Source: Acetobacteraceae bacterium
GTDB taxonomy: Bacteria; Pseudomonadota; Alphaproteobacteria; Acetobacterales; Acetobacteraceae
Assembly (NCBI GenBank): GCA_947475245.1
Contig: CANJLW010000012.1
Location: 1 to 64,000 of the forward strand
Direction: 5' to 3'
Length of the DNA: 64,000 bases
A model generated the notes under the pieces. It saw only the letters and a program-made list of their open reading frames with translations, was not told the origin of the DNA and ran no database searches. The position numbers and the translations under genes were made by a program. Position 1 is the stretch's first letter; each line of letters begins with the position of its first letter. Of this stretch, positions 16,518-24,850 are shown one piece after another.

Positions 16518-17674
16518 GAGTGCCCAAAACCCACCGCGCCATGGTCGCCGCGTTGATGGACGCCAGGGACGACGACCTGCCGAGCCTGTTGAAACTCAGC
16601 GGACTCGATCCGAAAACCGAACTCGTCGGCGCGGATTTCCGGGGCATGGATTTTGCCGGCATCGATCTGGCCGACTACAACCTGTCACGCTGCAATCTGT
16701 CCGGCGCGGATTTTCGCAAGGCGGTCAATGTCGACAGGGCGATGTTCGCCGACATCATCGACACCGGCACCCTGTGGCCGACCCGGCTGCGATCGCGCCC
16801 CGGATCGGAAGCCGCGCGCACGCTGGATATCGAACCCGCGATGATCGCCGTCGCGCCCGGCCGCTTCGTCATGGGGGCCGCGGACGCCGAACACAAACGC
16901 GAAAAGGTCCCGACGGAATTCCGATCGCAGGAACAACCCTGCGTCGAAGTCGCCGTCGACTGGCCCTTTCTGCTCGGCCGCTATCCCGTCACCGTCGGCG
17001 AATTCCGTCGCTTCGTGCAGGAGACCGGCTACGATATCCCACGCGGCGCCCTTGGCTGGGTAAAGGGCAAGGGCTGGGAACAGCGGGACGAGTTCTTTTG
17101 GGACAATCCCGGCTTCGAACAAACCGACCGCCATCCCGTCACCTGCGTTCTGCCGGCGGATGCCGAGGCCTATGCGCAATGGCTGAACGACAAAACCAAT
17201 AAGGGCTACCGCCTGCCGTCGGAGGTTGAATTTGAGTACGCATGTAGGGCAGGCACGACGACGGCACGGTTTTGGGGGAACGATCGTGCGGGGGCACGCC
17301 GCTTCGCCAACGCCAGCGATCTGTCGCTGGCCAGGGAACTCAAACAAAAACCCGATCCCGAACAATTCTTTCGTCACGACGATGGGTTCGCCTTCACCGC
17401 CCCGGTCGGGTCCTTCGCGCCGAACCCCTGGGGCCTGTACGATATGCTCGGCAACGTCTGGGAGTGGATGGCCGACGATTGGCATGACTCACTGAGCGAT
17501 CCAAATCCGTCCCAAATTCCGAGAATAAAGTCCGAAAAGACCCTGCTTCGCGCGGTGCGCGGCGGTTCCTGGGGCAGCGATCCGTGGAGCGTCCGTTCGG
17601 CGGCGCGCGACGGGGTCGGCAACCGGGTTGCGAGTACCGGCTTCCGGCTGGCCAGAACCTCTTTAGCCTCTTAA
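16514..17674 (+). CDS. Pentapeptide-repeat / FGE-sulfatase (C-type lectin fold) protein, probable DGR target
   Basis: 386 residues. Residues about 35-75 are pentapeptide repeats ('GADFRGMDF', 'CNLSGADFRK'). Residues about 112-380 are a formylglycine-generating-enzyme/SUMF1 domain of the C-type lectin fold: 'PGRFVMGAAD', 'YPVTVGEFRRF', 'YRLPSEVEFEYACRAGT', 'GNVWEWMAD'. The end, from 'RGGSW' to 'TGFRLA', has the form of DGR variable regions. An Avd-like gene follows directly, which makes a diversified binding protein more likely than a sulfatase-modifying enzyme. Translation starts at GTG overlapping the upstream stop, with GGAGGAG about nine bases before. No signal peptide, so it should be cytoplasmic. 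Confidence 0.85.
   Translation: MRVPKTHRAMVAALMDARDDDLPSLLKLSGLDPKTELVGADFRGMDFAGIDLADYNLSRCNLSGADFRKAVNVDRAMFADIIDTGTLWPTRLRSRPGSEAARTLDIEPAMIAVAPGRFVMGAADAEHKREKVPTEFRSQEQPCVEVAVDWPFLLGRYPVTVGEFRRFVQETGYDIPRGALGWVKGKGWEQRDEFFWDNPGFEQTDRHPVTCVLPADAEAYAQWLNDKTNKGYRLPSEVEFEYACRAGTTTARFWGNDRAGARRFANASDLSLARELKQKPDPEQFFRHDDGFAFTAPVGSFAPNPWGLYDMLGNVWEWMADDWHDSLSDPNPSQIPRIKSEKTLLRAVRGGSWGSDPWSVRSAARDGVGNRVASTGFRLARTSLAS
17561..17656 (+). other. Candidate DGR variable region (VR)
   Basis: Codons 350-381 of the FGE-type gene, spelling Gly-Gly-Ser-Trp at the start and Thr-Gly-Phe-Arg-Leu-Ala at the end. Between them the invariant framework residues (Asp356, Pro357, Val360-Ala363, Arg365, Asn370-Arg371) alternate with residues at the places usually variable in this fold: 354-355, 358-359, 364 and 372-374. 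Five of those eight codons (GGC, AGC, AGC, GTT, AGT) end in C or T, as expected if templated by AAY codons. No matching template repeat was seen in the window. Confidence 0.55.
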
Positions 17675-17724
17675 TTCTTAGACTCTTTGCCTCTTTTGAA
17701 TCTCTTGTCTTGCTTTCTTTCGTA

Positions 17725-17748
17725 GGGGCGCAGCCCCAAAATTTTTTT
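17725..17748 (+). terminator. Rho-independent terminator-like hairpin after the FGE-type gene
   Basis: GGGGC (17725-17729) and GCCCC (17733-17737) form a five-pair stem with a GCA loop, followed by AAAA and seven T. It lies 51 bases past the stop codon, in a strikingly AT-rich 126-base spacer before the Avd-like gene. In DGRs a GC-rich hairpin just past the VR is also part of the homing signal, so this may serve either or both purposes. Confidence 0.6.
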
Positions 17749-17800
17749 GAATCCGACGTATTTTCTTCTCCGAATCGACATCGTTCGGTAACGTACTCCC

Positions 17801-18112
17801 ATGACCTCGTCACCGACCAATGCACGTCAGACCGGACCGGCGCTGGAAGCGATGTATCAATTCCTGCGCTGGCTGTTGCCCACGGTCGATGGTTTCCCGC
17901 GCAGCCAGAAATTCACCCTTGGCGACCGTATCTCGACCGCCGGGCTGGATGTTTTGGATCATCTGATCGCGGCGACCTATTCCCGCGCGCGGGATCAGGC
18001 GCTGGCGGATGCCAATCTGGGGTTGGACAGGCTGCGGTTTTTCATCCGCCTGTCGCAGGACATGCGCCTGATCGATCTGAAACGTTACGAATTCGCCGCC
18101 CGCGCGATCTGA
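17801..18112 (+). CDS. avd: Avd-like four-helix bundle protein (DGR accessory variability determinant)
   Basis: 103 residues, all helical. The segments 'YQFLRWLLPTVDGFPRSQKF', 'TLGDRISTAGLDVLDHLIAA', 'YSRARDQALADANLGLDRLR' and 'RLIDLKRYEFAARA' follow the Avd/four-helix (S23-like) pattern closely. In known DGRs Avd forms a basic pentamer that binds the reverse transcriptase and is needed for mutagenic cDNA synthesis. Here it lies 127 bases after the VR-bearing gene, the usual order, but the reverse transcriptase and template repeat that normally follow are missing: the next gene is a HigA-like regulator. The rRNA-intron S23 family has the same fold, but the context favours Avd. Confidence 0.8.
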   Translation: MTSSPTNARQTGPALEAMYQFLRWLLPTVDGFPRSQKFTLGDRISTAGLDVLDHLIAATYSRARDQALADANLGLDRLRFFIRLSQDMRLIDLKRYEFAARAI

Positions 18113-18118
18113 CGCGCT

Positions 18119-18445
18119 GTGCCAATCGACACCCTGCCGCCCGTGCATCCCGGCATCTTCCTGCGGGAGGAACTGGAGGCCATGCAAATCAGCGCGCGGA
18201 CCTTCGCGGCGCATATCCATGTGCCGCATAACGCGATCACCGGCATCATGAACGGGCAACGCTCGATCACCGCGCAGATGGCGATCCGCCTGTCGCGCGC
18301 GTTCGGAACCACGCCGCAATACTGGCTGAACCTGCAAACCATCCACGATCTGAAACGCGCGCAGATTGAAATCGGCGATATCGCCGCGACCATCGTGCCA
18401 TGGACACAGACCGTCGCGCCGGATCGCTCCCCCGGCCAAGGATAA
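18119..18445 (+). CDS. higA: HigA/VapI-family addiction module antitoxin-like HTH protein
   Basis: 108 residues. The 'HPGIFLREELEAM' start, the XRE helix-turn-helix 'TFAAHIHVPHNAITGIMNGQ' and the 'RLSRAFGTTPQYWLNLQ' end are characteristic of HigA. HigA normally follows a HigB toxin gene and represses their promoter; no HigB-like gene is present, and the position upstream is taken by the Avd-like gene six bases away. It starts at GTG. It may be an orphan antitoxin or a regulator of the cassette. Confidence 0.8.
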   Translation: MPIDTLPPVHPGIFLREELEAMQISARTFAAHIHVPHNAITGIMNGQRSITAQMAIRLSRAFGTTPQYWLNLQTIHDLKRAQIEIGDIAATIVPWTQTVAPDRSPGQG

Positions 18446-18527
18446 CCAACCACCGAAGCCCACCCTTGCATCCCGGCCAACCCCGACTACCCTGACCCCA
18501 CCAGATTCGGACGGGACACGCACAACC

Positions 18528-19331
18528 ATGGCAAACGAAGCCCTCGCTCGCCTCGCGGCGACAATCCTTTTGCTGCGCGACGGCGCGGCGGGGCTGGAAG
18601 TCTTCATGGTGGTCCGCCACCACGCGATCGACTTCGCCTCCGGCGCGCTGGTCTTCCCCGGCGGGCGCCTGGACGACAACGATCACACCGTCGCCGCCAA
18701 TGCCGCGCTCTGCCCCAACCCCGGCGGGCTCGACGCCACCGACCTCGCCTTCCGCGTCGCCGCCATCCGTGAAACGTTCGAGGAATGCGGCGTGTTCCTG
18801 GCACGCCCGCGCGGCGAGCAGGCGCTGATCGACGCCGAGCGGCTGAGGGCGATCAAGGCGGCGCATCAGGAGGAATTGGCGGCGGGGCGGCTGGCGTTCG
18901 ATACCGTGCTCGACACGCACAACCTGACGCCGGCGATCGATCTGCTGACGCCCTATGCGCATTGGATCACGCCGAGCCATCAGCCGAAGCGCTACGACAC
19001 GAAGTTCTTCGTGGCACGCGCGCCGGATGAACATCTGGCGGTGCATGACGGCAGCGAATCCGTCGATTCCGTGTGGATTTCGCCGCAAAAGGTGATCGAC
19101 GACACCCGCGCCGGGCGGTTCAAGCTGGTCTTCGCGACGGAAATGAACGTCAAGCGACTGGCGAAACACGACAGTGTGGACTCGGTCATCGCGGAGGCCG
19201 CCCGCACCCCGGTCGTGACGGTGCAGCCGCGCGTCATCAAGCGCGACGGCGACCGCCGCACGCTGATCATTCCGATCGAAGCCGGCTATGGCGGGCCCGA
19301 GTTCACCGTCGATAATCCGCCGGCCTCATAA
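18528..19331 (+). CDS. Nudix hydrolase, NUDT19-like
   Basis: 267 residues. It has the long form of the Nudix domain seen in NUDT19-type CoA/acyl-CoA diphosphatases: 'ALVFPGGRLDDND' near residue 40, then, after an insertion, the core 'AAIRETFEECGVFLARP' (RExxEE metal site). The C-terminal 'WISPQKVIDD' closes the fold. Substrate is inferred only by family. The start at 18528 begins directly at the domain. Confidence 0.85.
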   Translation: MANEALARLAATILLLRDGAAGLEVFMVVRHHAIDFASGALVFPGGRLDDNDHTVAANAALCPNPGGLDATDLAFRVAAIRETFEECGVFLARPRGEQALIDAERLRAIKAAHQEELAAGRLAFDTVLDTHNLTPAIDLLTPYAHWITPSHQPKRYDTKFFVARAPDEHLAVHDGSESVDSVWISPQKVIDDTRAGRFKLVFATEMNVKRLAKHDSVDSVIAEAARTPVVTVQPRVIKRDGDRRTLIIPIEAGYGGPEFTVDNPPAS

Positions 19332-19358
19332 CAAAGCGCCCTTGGGGGGGATAATGCC

Positions 19359-20351
19359 ATGAAGTTCGGACTGTTTGTTTCTCTGGAGCATGAAGACAGC
19401 GAAGACCCGAATGCCTATCTGACCAAGCTGCGCGAACAGGTGCGCGCGGCGCAGGATGCCGGCTTCGATTCCCTGTGGCTGCCGCAGCACTTCGTCACCG
19501 GCCCCACCATGCGCCAAACCGCCGCGTCCCCCATGCTCGGCTACCTCGCTTCCCTGGCGGAGGGCATGCGTCTGGGCACCGCGGTGCTGCTGCTGCCCAT
19601 GCTGAACCCCGTGCTGCTGGCCGAGGAAGCCGCGACGCTGGATCGCCTGACCGGCGGCAAGTTCGTGCTGGGCGTCGGGCTGGGCTATCGCGACCACGAG
19701 TTCGCCGCGATGGGCATCGAGCGCAAATCCCGCGTGCCGCGGTTCCGCGAGTATATCGAAGTGATGCGCCGCCTGTGGACCGGCGACCGAGTCACCTTCC
19801 ACGGCAAATACATCAAACTGGATGACATCAGCCTCAGCATGCGGCCCACCGCCGCGACGGGTGTGCCGCTTTGGGTCGGCGGCACGGTGGAAGACGCGGT
19901 GAAGCGCGCGGCGGAGATCGGCGATTCCTGGCAAGGCGCGGGCGCCATGTCGATGGACGAAATGCTGCGCTGGTGGGCCCTGTTCCACGAAACCCGCGTG
20001 GCGCTGGGCAAGCCGCTGGACTACCCGCGCCAGGTTTCCCGCGAATGCTTCTGCGGCCCGTCGATGGGCGAAGCAATCCGCCTCGCCGCCGGGCCGATCG
20101 CGGCGAAATACACCCGCTATGCCGGTCACGGCTTCGGCGGGTTCGACGGATCAGACGCCGAAGCGTTCCAGCGCTTCGCCAAGGACCGGTTCGTGGTGGG
20201 GGACGAGGCGTATGTGCACGACGAATTGCAGCGCTACCGCGACATGACCGGGGCGACCGAATTCCGCTTCCGTCTCGGCTGGCCTGGCCTGCCGCAGACG
20301 GAAATCCTGGCGGGAATCAAGCGCCTGGGCCGCATTTCCGCGCGGCTGTAG
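19359..20351 (+). CDS. LLM-class flavin-dependent oxidoreductase (luciferase-like)
   Basis: 330 residues of the bacterial luciferase/F420-FMN reductase fold. Recognisable segments are 'DAGFDSLWLPQHFV', 'TAVLLLPMLNPVLLAEEAAT', 'GGKFVLGVGLGYRDHEF' and 'GVPLWVGGTVEDAV'. Probably an FMN- or F420-dependent monooxygenase or reductase of unknown substrate. Good GGGGGG ribosome site. It precedes a TIM-barrel isomerase by 19 bases, so the two likely form an operon. Confidence 0.87.
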   Translation: MKFGLFVSLEHEDSEDPNAYLTKLREQVRAAQDAGFDSLWLPQHFVTGPTMRQTAASPMLGYLASLAEGMRLGTAVLLLPMLNPVLLAEEAATLDRLTGGKFVLGVGLGYRDHEFAAMGIERKSRVPRFREYIEVMRRLWTGDRVTFHGKYIKLDDISLSMRPTAATGVPLWVGGTVEDAVKRAAEIGDSWQGAGAMSMDEMLRWWALFHETRVALGKPLDYPRQVSRECFCGPSMGEAIRLAAGPIAAKYTRYAGHGFGGFDGSDAEAFQRFAKDRFVVGDEAYVHDELQRYRDMTGATEFRFRLGWPGLPQTEILAGIKRLGRISARL

Positions 20352-20370
20352 CGCGGCTGGGGGACCGACG

Positions 20371-21186
20371 ATGACCGCGAGTTTCCGCGACCGCATCGGC
20401 ATCGACCTCGGCCGCAAACTGCGGTTGGAGGATGGGATCGACTGGGCCGCCCGTCACGGCGTGCGGCACATCGATGTGCAACTCGACACCGGCGACAACG
20501 CCTTTACCCGCTTTGATGCCGCCCGCGCCGGGGCGATCCGCGACGCCTGCGCGCGCCACGGCATCCATCTGGGGCTGCACACGCTCTCGGCGGTCAACGT
20601 CGCGGAATACGCGCCGTTGGTGGGGGAAGCCGTCGATGCCTATCTGCGCGGCTACATCGACGCCTCTGCCCTGCTTGGCGCGCAATGGATCGTGGTGCAC
20701 GCCGGATTCCATTTTTCCGCCGACATCGACATGCGCATGCGGGCGGGGCTGGAGCGCCTGCAACGCATGGTCGCCTATGCCGAAACCAAGGGCGCTCGGC
20801 TGCTGCTGGAAAACCTGAACAAGGAACCGGCGGATGCCGAGGTGCACTACCTCGCGCATACCATGGAAGAGTGGCGATACTATTACGAGCGCATCGACTC
20901 GCCCGCCTTCGCGCTGTCCTTTACCGCCAATCACGCCCATTTGGTGCCGGAAGGCGTGGAGGGGTTTTTGGCGGCGATGCCGCTGGATCGCGTCGCGGAA
21001 GTGCGGCTGGCCGATTGCTTCCGCAACGGCAAGGAAGAACATCTGTGCCCCGGACAGGGGGATTTCGACTTTCCCGGGCTGTTCCGCGCGCTGGAAGCAC
21101 GCGGTTATCGCGGTTACTACACCAACGCGTTCGGTTCGTTGGACGACATGCTCGTTGCCCGCGACAGCTTCGCCAGGATGCTCTGA
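20371..21186 (+). CDS. Sugar phosphate isomerase/epimerase-like TIM-barrel protein
   Basis: 271 residues, xylose isomerase-like TIM barrel (AP endonuclease 2 superfamily): 'GRKLRLEDGIDWAARHGVRH' at the start, 'IVVHAGFH' and 'LLLENLNKEP' for the metal site, 'HAHLVPEGVEGFL' and 'RLADCFRNGKEEHLCPGQGD' late. GGGGGA upstream of the start. The last 70 bases overlap the 3' end of the convergent PEP-CTERM gene. Confidence 0.85.
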   Translation: MTASFRDRIGIDLGRKLRLEDGIDWAARHGVRHIDVQLDTGDNAFTRFDAARAGAIRDACARHGIHLGLHTLSAVNVAEYAPLVGEAVDAYLRGYIDASALLGAQWIVVHAGFHFSADIDMRMRAGLERLQRMVAYAETKGARLLLENLNKEPADAEVHYLAHTMEEWRYYYERIDSPAFALSFTANHAHLVPEGVEGFLAAMPLDRVAEVRLADCFRNGKEEHLCPGQGDFDFPGLFRALEARGYRGYYTNAFGSLDDMLVARDSFARML

Positions 21187-21875
21187 CCGCCGTTGCGGCG
21201 CAGGCGCAGGGCACCCAGGCCGGTCAGACCCAGGGCCAGACAGGCCAAAGGCGCGGGTTCCGAGACGGCGGCGGCGGCTGTCACCGAGATTTCGTCCAGA
21301 TAGATGCCGCCCTGAAAGTTGTGGCTGGTATCGGTGAACGACAGGGTCGAGGTTGAACCCGCCGCGGTGAAACTCATGGTCGCGAGCGTCCAGTTCAGAT
21401 TGCCGTTATTGGACGTGGCGTGGGAGATCGATGTGTTAAGCACGGTGGTGCTGGCGCTGACGACCTGGACCGACGCCGCCGACGGCCCCGATCCCGGATT
21501 GTTGGCGTACGCGAATGCCAGCGTATAGGACGCCCCCGGGGAGGTCGCGAAGGTCTGCGCAATGCCGCCGGTTGAGCCGGCCCCGACGAGATCGAGCGAG
21601 TGCGCCCCCTGATAGGCCGCGGGAAAGCCCGAGAAACTGCCGTTCATGACGTCGATATTCCCGGTGGTGACCGACCAGCCGAAGCCGAAAGGCTCTCCGC
21701 CGGGACCGGGCGACAGGAAGTTCCCGCCGAACGTCGGTGTTTCGAACCCGCCATTGATCAGCACGGCGGCGCGCGCCGATCCGGGCAGGACGCAAGCCGT
21801 CAGGCAGGCAATCGCGGATGCCGTCACAATCGACGCGAATTTCGGGTGTCGACGGGTTTCATGAGCAACAGGCAT
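21117..21875 (-). CDS. PEP-CTERM sorting-domain protein, jelly-roll-like
   Basis: 252 residues. An N-terminal signal peptide (about residues 12-36, ending 'SARA') is followed by a 'LINGGFETP' motif typical of secreted carbohydrate-binding/DUF642-like jelly rolls, then 'SLDLVGAGSTGGIAQTF' and 'LDEISVTA'. The anchor 'SEPAPLACLALGLTGLGALRLRR' is present but is followed by about 24 unusual extra residues, which lie in the antisense overlap with the isomerase gene and suggest loss of the original stop codon. A short AT-rich leader lies upstream. Confidence 0.8.
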   Translation of the reverse strand: MPVAHETRRHPKFASIVTASAIACLTACVLPGSARAAVLINGGFETPTFGGNFLSPGPGGEPFGFGWSVTTGNIDVMNGSFSGFPAAYQGAHSLDLVGAGSTGGIAQTFATSPGASYTLAFAYANNPGSGPSAASVQVVSASTTVLNTSISHATSNNGNLNWTLATMSFTAAGSTSTLSFTDTSHNFQGGIYLDEISVTAAAAVSEPAPLACLALGLTGLGALRLRRNGGQSILAKLSRATSMSSNEPNALV

Positions 21876-21995
21876 TTCGATATCCCCTCCGTAGCTTTCC
21901 CACTGCCGCTTCGGATGAAGACCCGAGCGGCGATGGGTGGACGCTACGGAAGGCGCGTCGTATCGGCTGTGGCATTTCGCACAGGCCGAAACGGA

Positions 21996-23378
21996 TCAGG
22001 CGGGCAGGGTGACGTTCTCCCAACCCGACAAAATCTCGATCGTGCGCCCGACGCGGAAGACGGTTGCTTCGTCGAACGGGCGACCGACAAGCTGCACGGC
22101 GATCGGCAATCCGTCGGCGCTCAAGCCTACGGGTTGGCTCATGGCGGGATGGCCGGTGACGTTGAACGGCATGGTTTGAATGGGGGAGTTGCTGGCGACG
22201 CCGTCGACCGGCGTATCGAAGCGCGGGGCCGTCGACAGCGCGGTTGCGGTCAGCAGCACGTCGTAGCGACCCAGCGCGGCATTGACCGCGTCGGTCAATT
22301 CCCGGCGCGCGCGCAGGGCGTTGATATAGTCGGCGGCGGTGATGGCCGCGCCCAGGACGAAGCGATTGGCGGTGATCTCGCCGAATTCCAGCAGGCGAGA
22401 CTGCATGTCGGCCTGATGAATGGCGAACGCCTCCGCCATCATGATCACCCGCCCTGCGGCGGCGAACAGGGCATAGTCGGGCAGTTCGATGTCCTCCACC
22501 ACCGCGCCGACCGCGCGCAGTTGGGCGATGGTGCGCTCGATGCCGTCCAGCACCTCCGCCGTCGCGGTGTCGCGCATGAAAAACGCGCGCGGAACGCCGA
22601 TGCGCAGGCCGGCGACACCGTCTTGCAGGGTGGCGCGGTAGTCGGGCACGGGAACGTCGGCGCTGGCCGCGTCCTGTGGGTCGTGCCCGGCCAGGACCTG
22701 GAGCGTGATGGCCGCGTCTTCCACCGATCGTGTCAGCGGACCGCAGTGATCCAAGGTCCAGGACAGCGGGAACACCCCGCGCCGCGAAACGCGCCCGTAG
22801 GTCGGCTTGATCCCGACCGTGCCGCACCAGGCGGCCGGGCCGCGGATCGATCCGCCGGTATCCGATCCCATCGCCATGCGCACCATGCGCGCCGCCACGG
22901 CGGCACCCGAGCCGGACGACGATCCGCCGGTGATATGGTCCCTATTCCACGGATTCCGCGCCGGCGGGAACGGCAGATCGAAGCTCGGCCCCCCCAGCGC
23001 GAACTCGTGCGTCGCCAGCTTGCCCAGCAGCACGCCGCCCGCGTCGCGCAGGCGTTCGGCCACCACGCTGTCGGCGGACGGAACATTGTGAAGCCGCAGG
23101 CGGGAGTGGCAGGTCGTGCGGATATGCGCGGTGTCGTAAATATCCTTCAGCGCATAGGGAATGCCGTGGAACGGCCCGCGATCGCGACCGGCGGCGAGTT
23201 CCGCGTCGGCGCGTTCCGCATCCTCCAGCGCTCGATCCGGGGTGAGCAGGACAAACGCATTCAACGCCGCGTCGCGCGCGTCGATCCGCGCCAGGGCATC
23301 GCTTGCCAGCGCCCGCGCCGTCGTCGTGCCGGCGCGCAGGGCTTCGCCCATGTGGGCAATGGACATATCCAGAGTCAT
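21996..23378 (-). CDS. Amidase signature family enzyme
   Basis: 460 residues. The Ser-cisSer-Lys triad is visible: 'YALKDIYDTA' (Lys near 81), 'GGSSSGSGAAVAA' (cis-Ser) and 'GSDTGGSIRGPAAW' (Ser). Hydrolyses an amide of unknown structure; the family includes GatA, AtzE and urea amidolyase subunits. It overlaps an AtzG-like small gene by four bases (ATGA), which points to an AtzE/HpxY-like amidase rather than GatA, since no gatB or gatC is nearby. Confidence 0.9.
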   Translation of the reverse strand: MTLDMSIAHMGEALRAGTTTARALASDALARIDARDAALNAFVLLTPDRALEDAERADAELAAGRDRGPFHGIPYALKDIYDTAHIRTTCHSRLRLHNVPSADSVVAERLRDAGGVLLGKLATHEFALGGPSFDLPFPPARNPWNRDHITGGSSSGSGAAVAARMVRMAMGSDTGGSIRGPAAWCGTVGIKPTYGRVSRRGVFPLSWTLDHCGPLTRSVEDAAITLQVLAGHDPQDAASADVPVPDYRATLQDGVAGLRIGVPRAFFMRDTATAEVLDGIERTIAQLRAVGAVVEDIELPDYALFAAAGRVIMMAEAFAIHQADMQSRLLEFGEITANRFVLGAAITAADYINALRARRELTDAVNAALGRYDVLLTATALSTAPRFDTPVDGVASNSPIQTMPFNVTGHPAMSQPVGLSADGLPIAVQLVGRPFDEATVFRVGRTIEILSGWENVTLPA

Positions 23379-23590
23379 TTCTTGCCTCCATCCGGTATGT
23401 CCATGCGGAACACGTTCGATGGTTCGTTCTGGTGGCTGTAACGGCCATGTAACAGCGCGATCTGCGCGCGCATGTCGGCGTAACCCGCAAGTACGGTTGT
23501 ACGCCGAGCGGGGGGGACGAGGATACCGGCGCGTTGCATCAAAGCATCGAATTCGGCGGCGAGCGCTTCGGGTGTGGGAGAGGATGACAT
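23375..23590 (-). CDS. AtzG/HpxX-like small amidase partner (DUF4089)
   Basis: 71 residues, with the family pattern 'ALMQRAGILVPPARRTTVLA' and the end 'RYSHQNEPSNVFRMD'. In AtzEG and the oxalurate pathway such proteins are GatC-like partners that stabilise the amidase. The stop overlaps the amidase start (ATGA), as expected for a stoichiometric partner. A start 12 codons further upstream is possible. Confidence 0.78.
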   Translation of the reverse strand: MSSSPTPEALAAEFDALMQRAGILVPPARRTTVLAGYADMRAQIALLHGRYSHQNEPSNVFRMDIPDGGKK

Positions 23591-23674
23591 GGCAAGTCCC
23601 GCATACAATGACCGCAGTTTAGGCACGGTTCGCCGAACGGTGCCACACTTGCCGCGGGGGAAGGGGAGTCAAAA

Positions 23675-24850
23675 ATGCAACGTACCCAGGTCGGCATCAT
23701 CGGCGCGGGTCCGGCGGGTCTGCTGCTGTCGCATATGCTTCATCTGAACGGCATCGAGTCCGTGGTGCTCGAAGCGCGCTCCCGCGCCTATGTCGAAAAT
23801 CGCATCCGCGCCGGCGTGCTGGAATACCCGGTCGAACAATTGTTGAGCGAAGCCGGGCTTGGGGCGCGCATGCACGCCGAGGGGCAACCGCACGAAGGCG
23901 TTTTGCTGCGTCATCGGGGGCAGGATTGCCGGATCGACTTCCGTGCGCTGACCGGCAAGCACGTCATGGTCTACAGCCAGCACAAACTGGTCCAGGATTT
24001 GATCGCCGCCCGCCTCGCCGCCGGCGGCGATATCCGGTTCGAGGTTGATGACGTCACGCCGATCGATGTGCGATCCGACACGCCGGCCATCGCGTTTCGC
24101 CACGGCGGTCGCAGCGAAACCCTGGCCTGCGACATCGTCGCGGGGTGCGACGGGTTCCACGGCGTCAGTCGCGACACAATCCCGACCAGTGACCGGCAAA
24201 GTTTCGACCGCGCCTATCCGTTCGGCTGGTTGGGAATCCTGGCCGAGACGGCCCCGGCTTCCCGCGAGTTGATCTATGCCGGCCACGAACGCGGTTTCGC
24301 GCTGCTGTCGATGCGGTCTCCCGAAATCAGCCGATTATATCTGCAATGCGCGCCCGACGAGGATATCGCGTTATGGTCCGACGCGCGGATTTGGGACGAA
24401 CTGCACCGCCGTCTCGCCCGCGATGGGTTTACCCTGAACGAAGGCCCCATCGTGCAGAAGGGCATCACCCCGATGCGCAGCTTTGTGACGGAGCCGATGC
24501 AGTACGGCCGACTGTTTCTGCTGGGCGACGCCGCGCATATCGTGCCGCCGACCGGTGCCAAGGGACTGAACCTCGCCGTCGCCGACGTCGCCGTCCTGAC
24601 TCGCGCCCTGGTGGGATACTATCGATCCGGCGCGACCGACCTGTTGGAAGCCTATTCCGAGACCTGTCTGCGCCGGGTCTGGAAGGCGCAGCGTTTCTCG
24701 TGGTGGATGACCTCTCTGCTGCATCAATTCCCCGATCAGGCGCCGTTTGATCGCCGTGTGCGCCAGGCGGAACTGGACCATCTGATCGGTTCCACCGCGG
24801 CCATGACGGCCTTGGCCGAAACCTATGTCGGCCTGCCGTTGATCGGTTGA
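23675..24850 (+). CDS. pobA: 4-Hydroxybenzoate 3-monooxygenase
   Basis: 391 residues, the usual PobA length. FAD site 'GIIGAGPAGLLLSHML' at residues 8-23, 'RIRAGVLE' near residue 44 as in PobA, the DG motif 'GCDGFHGVSR' and 'LLGDAAHIVPPTGAKGLNLA' in the second FAD motif. It converts 4-hydroxybenzoate to protocatechuate with NAD(P)H and O2. A GGGGAG precedes the start. No pca genes or PobR are adjacent. Confidence 0.93.
   Translation: MQRTQVGIIGAGPAGLLLSHMLHLNGIESVVLEARSRAYVENRIRAGVLEYPVEQLLSEAGLGARMHAEGQPHEGVLLRHRGQDCRIDFRALTGKHVMVYSQHKLVQDLIAARLAAGGDIRFEVDDVTPIDVRSDTPAIAFRHGGRSETLACDIVAGCDGFHGVSRDTIPTSDRQSFDRAYPFGWLGILAETAPASRELIYAGHERGFALLSMRSPEISRLYLQCAPDEDIALWSDARIWDELHRRLARDGFTLNEGPIVQKGITPMRSFVTEPMQYGRLFLLGDAAHIVPPTGAKGLNLAVADVAVLTRALVGYYRSGATDLLEAYSETCLRRVWKAQRFSWWMTSLLHQFPDQAPFDRRVRQAELDHLIGSTAAMTALAETYVGLPLIG

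Noticed and set aside
15257-18527. Reverse transcriptase or template repeat next to Avd
   Set aside because: Looked for YxDD-type motifs in all frames and for an adenine-rich near copy of the VR; neither was seen in the window.
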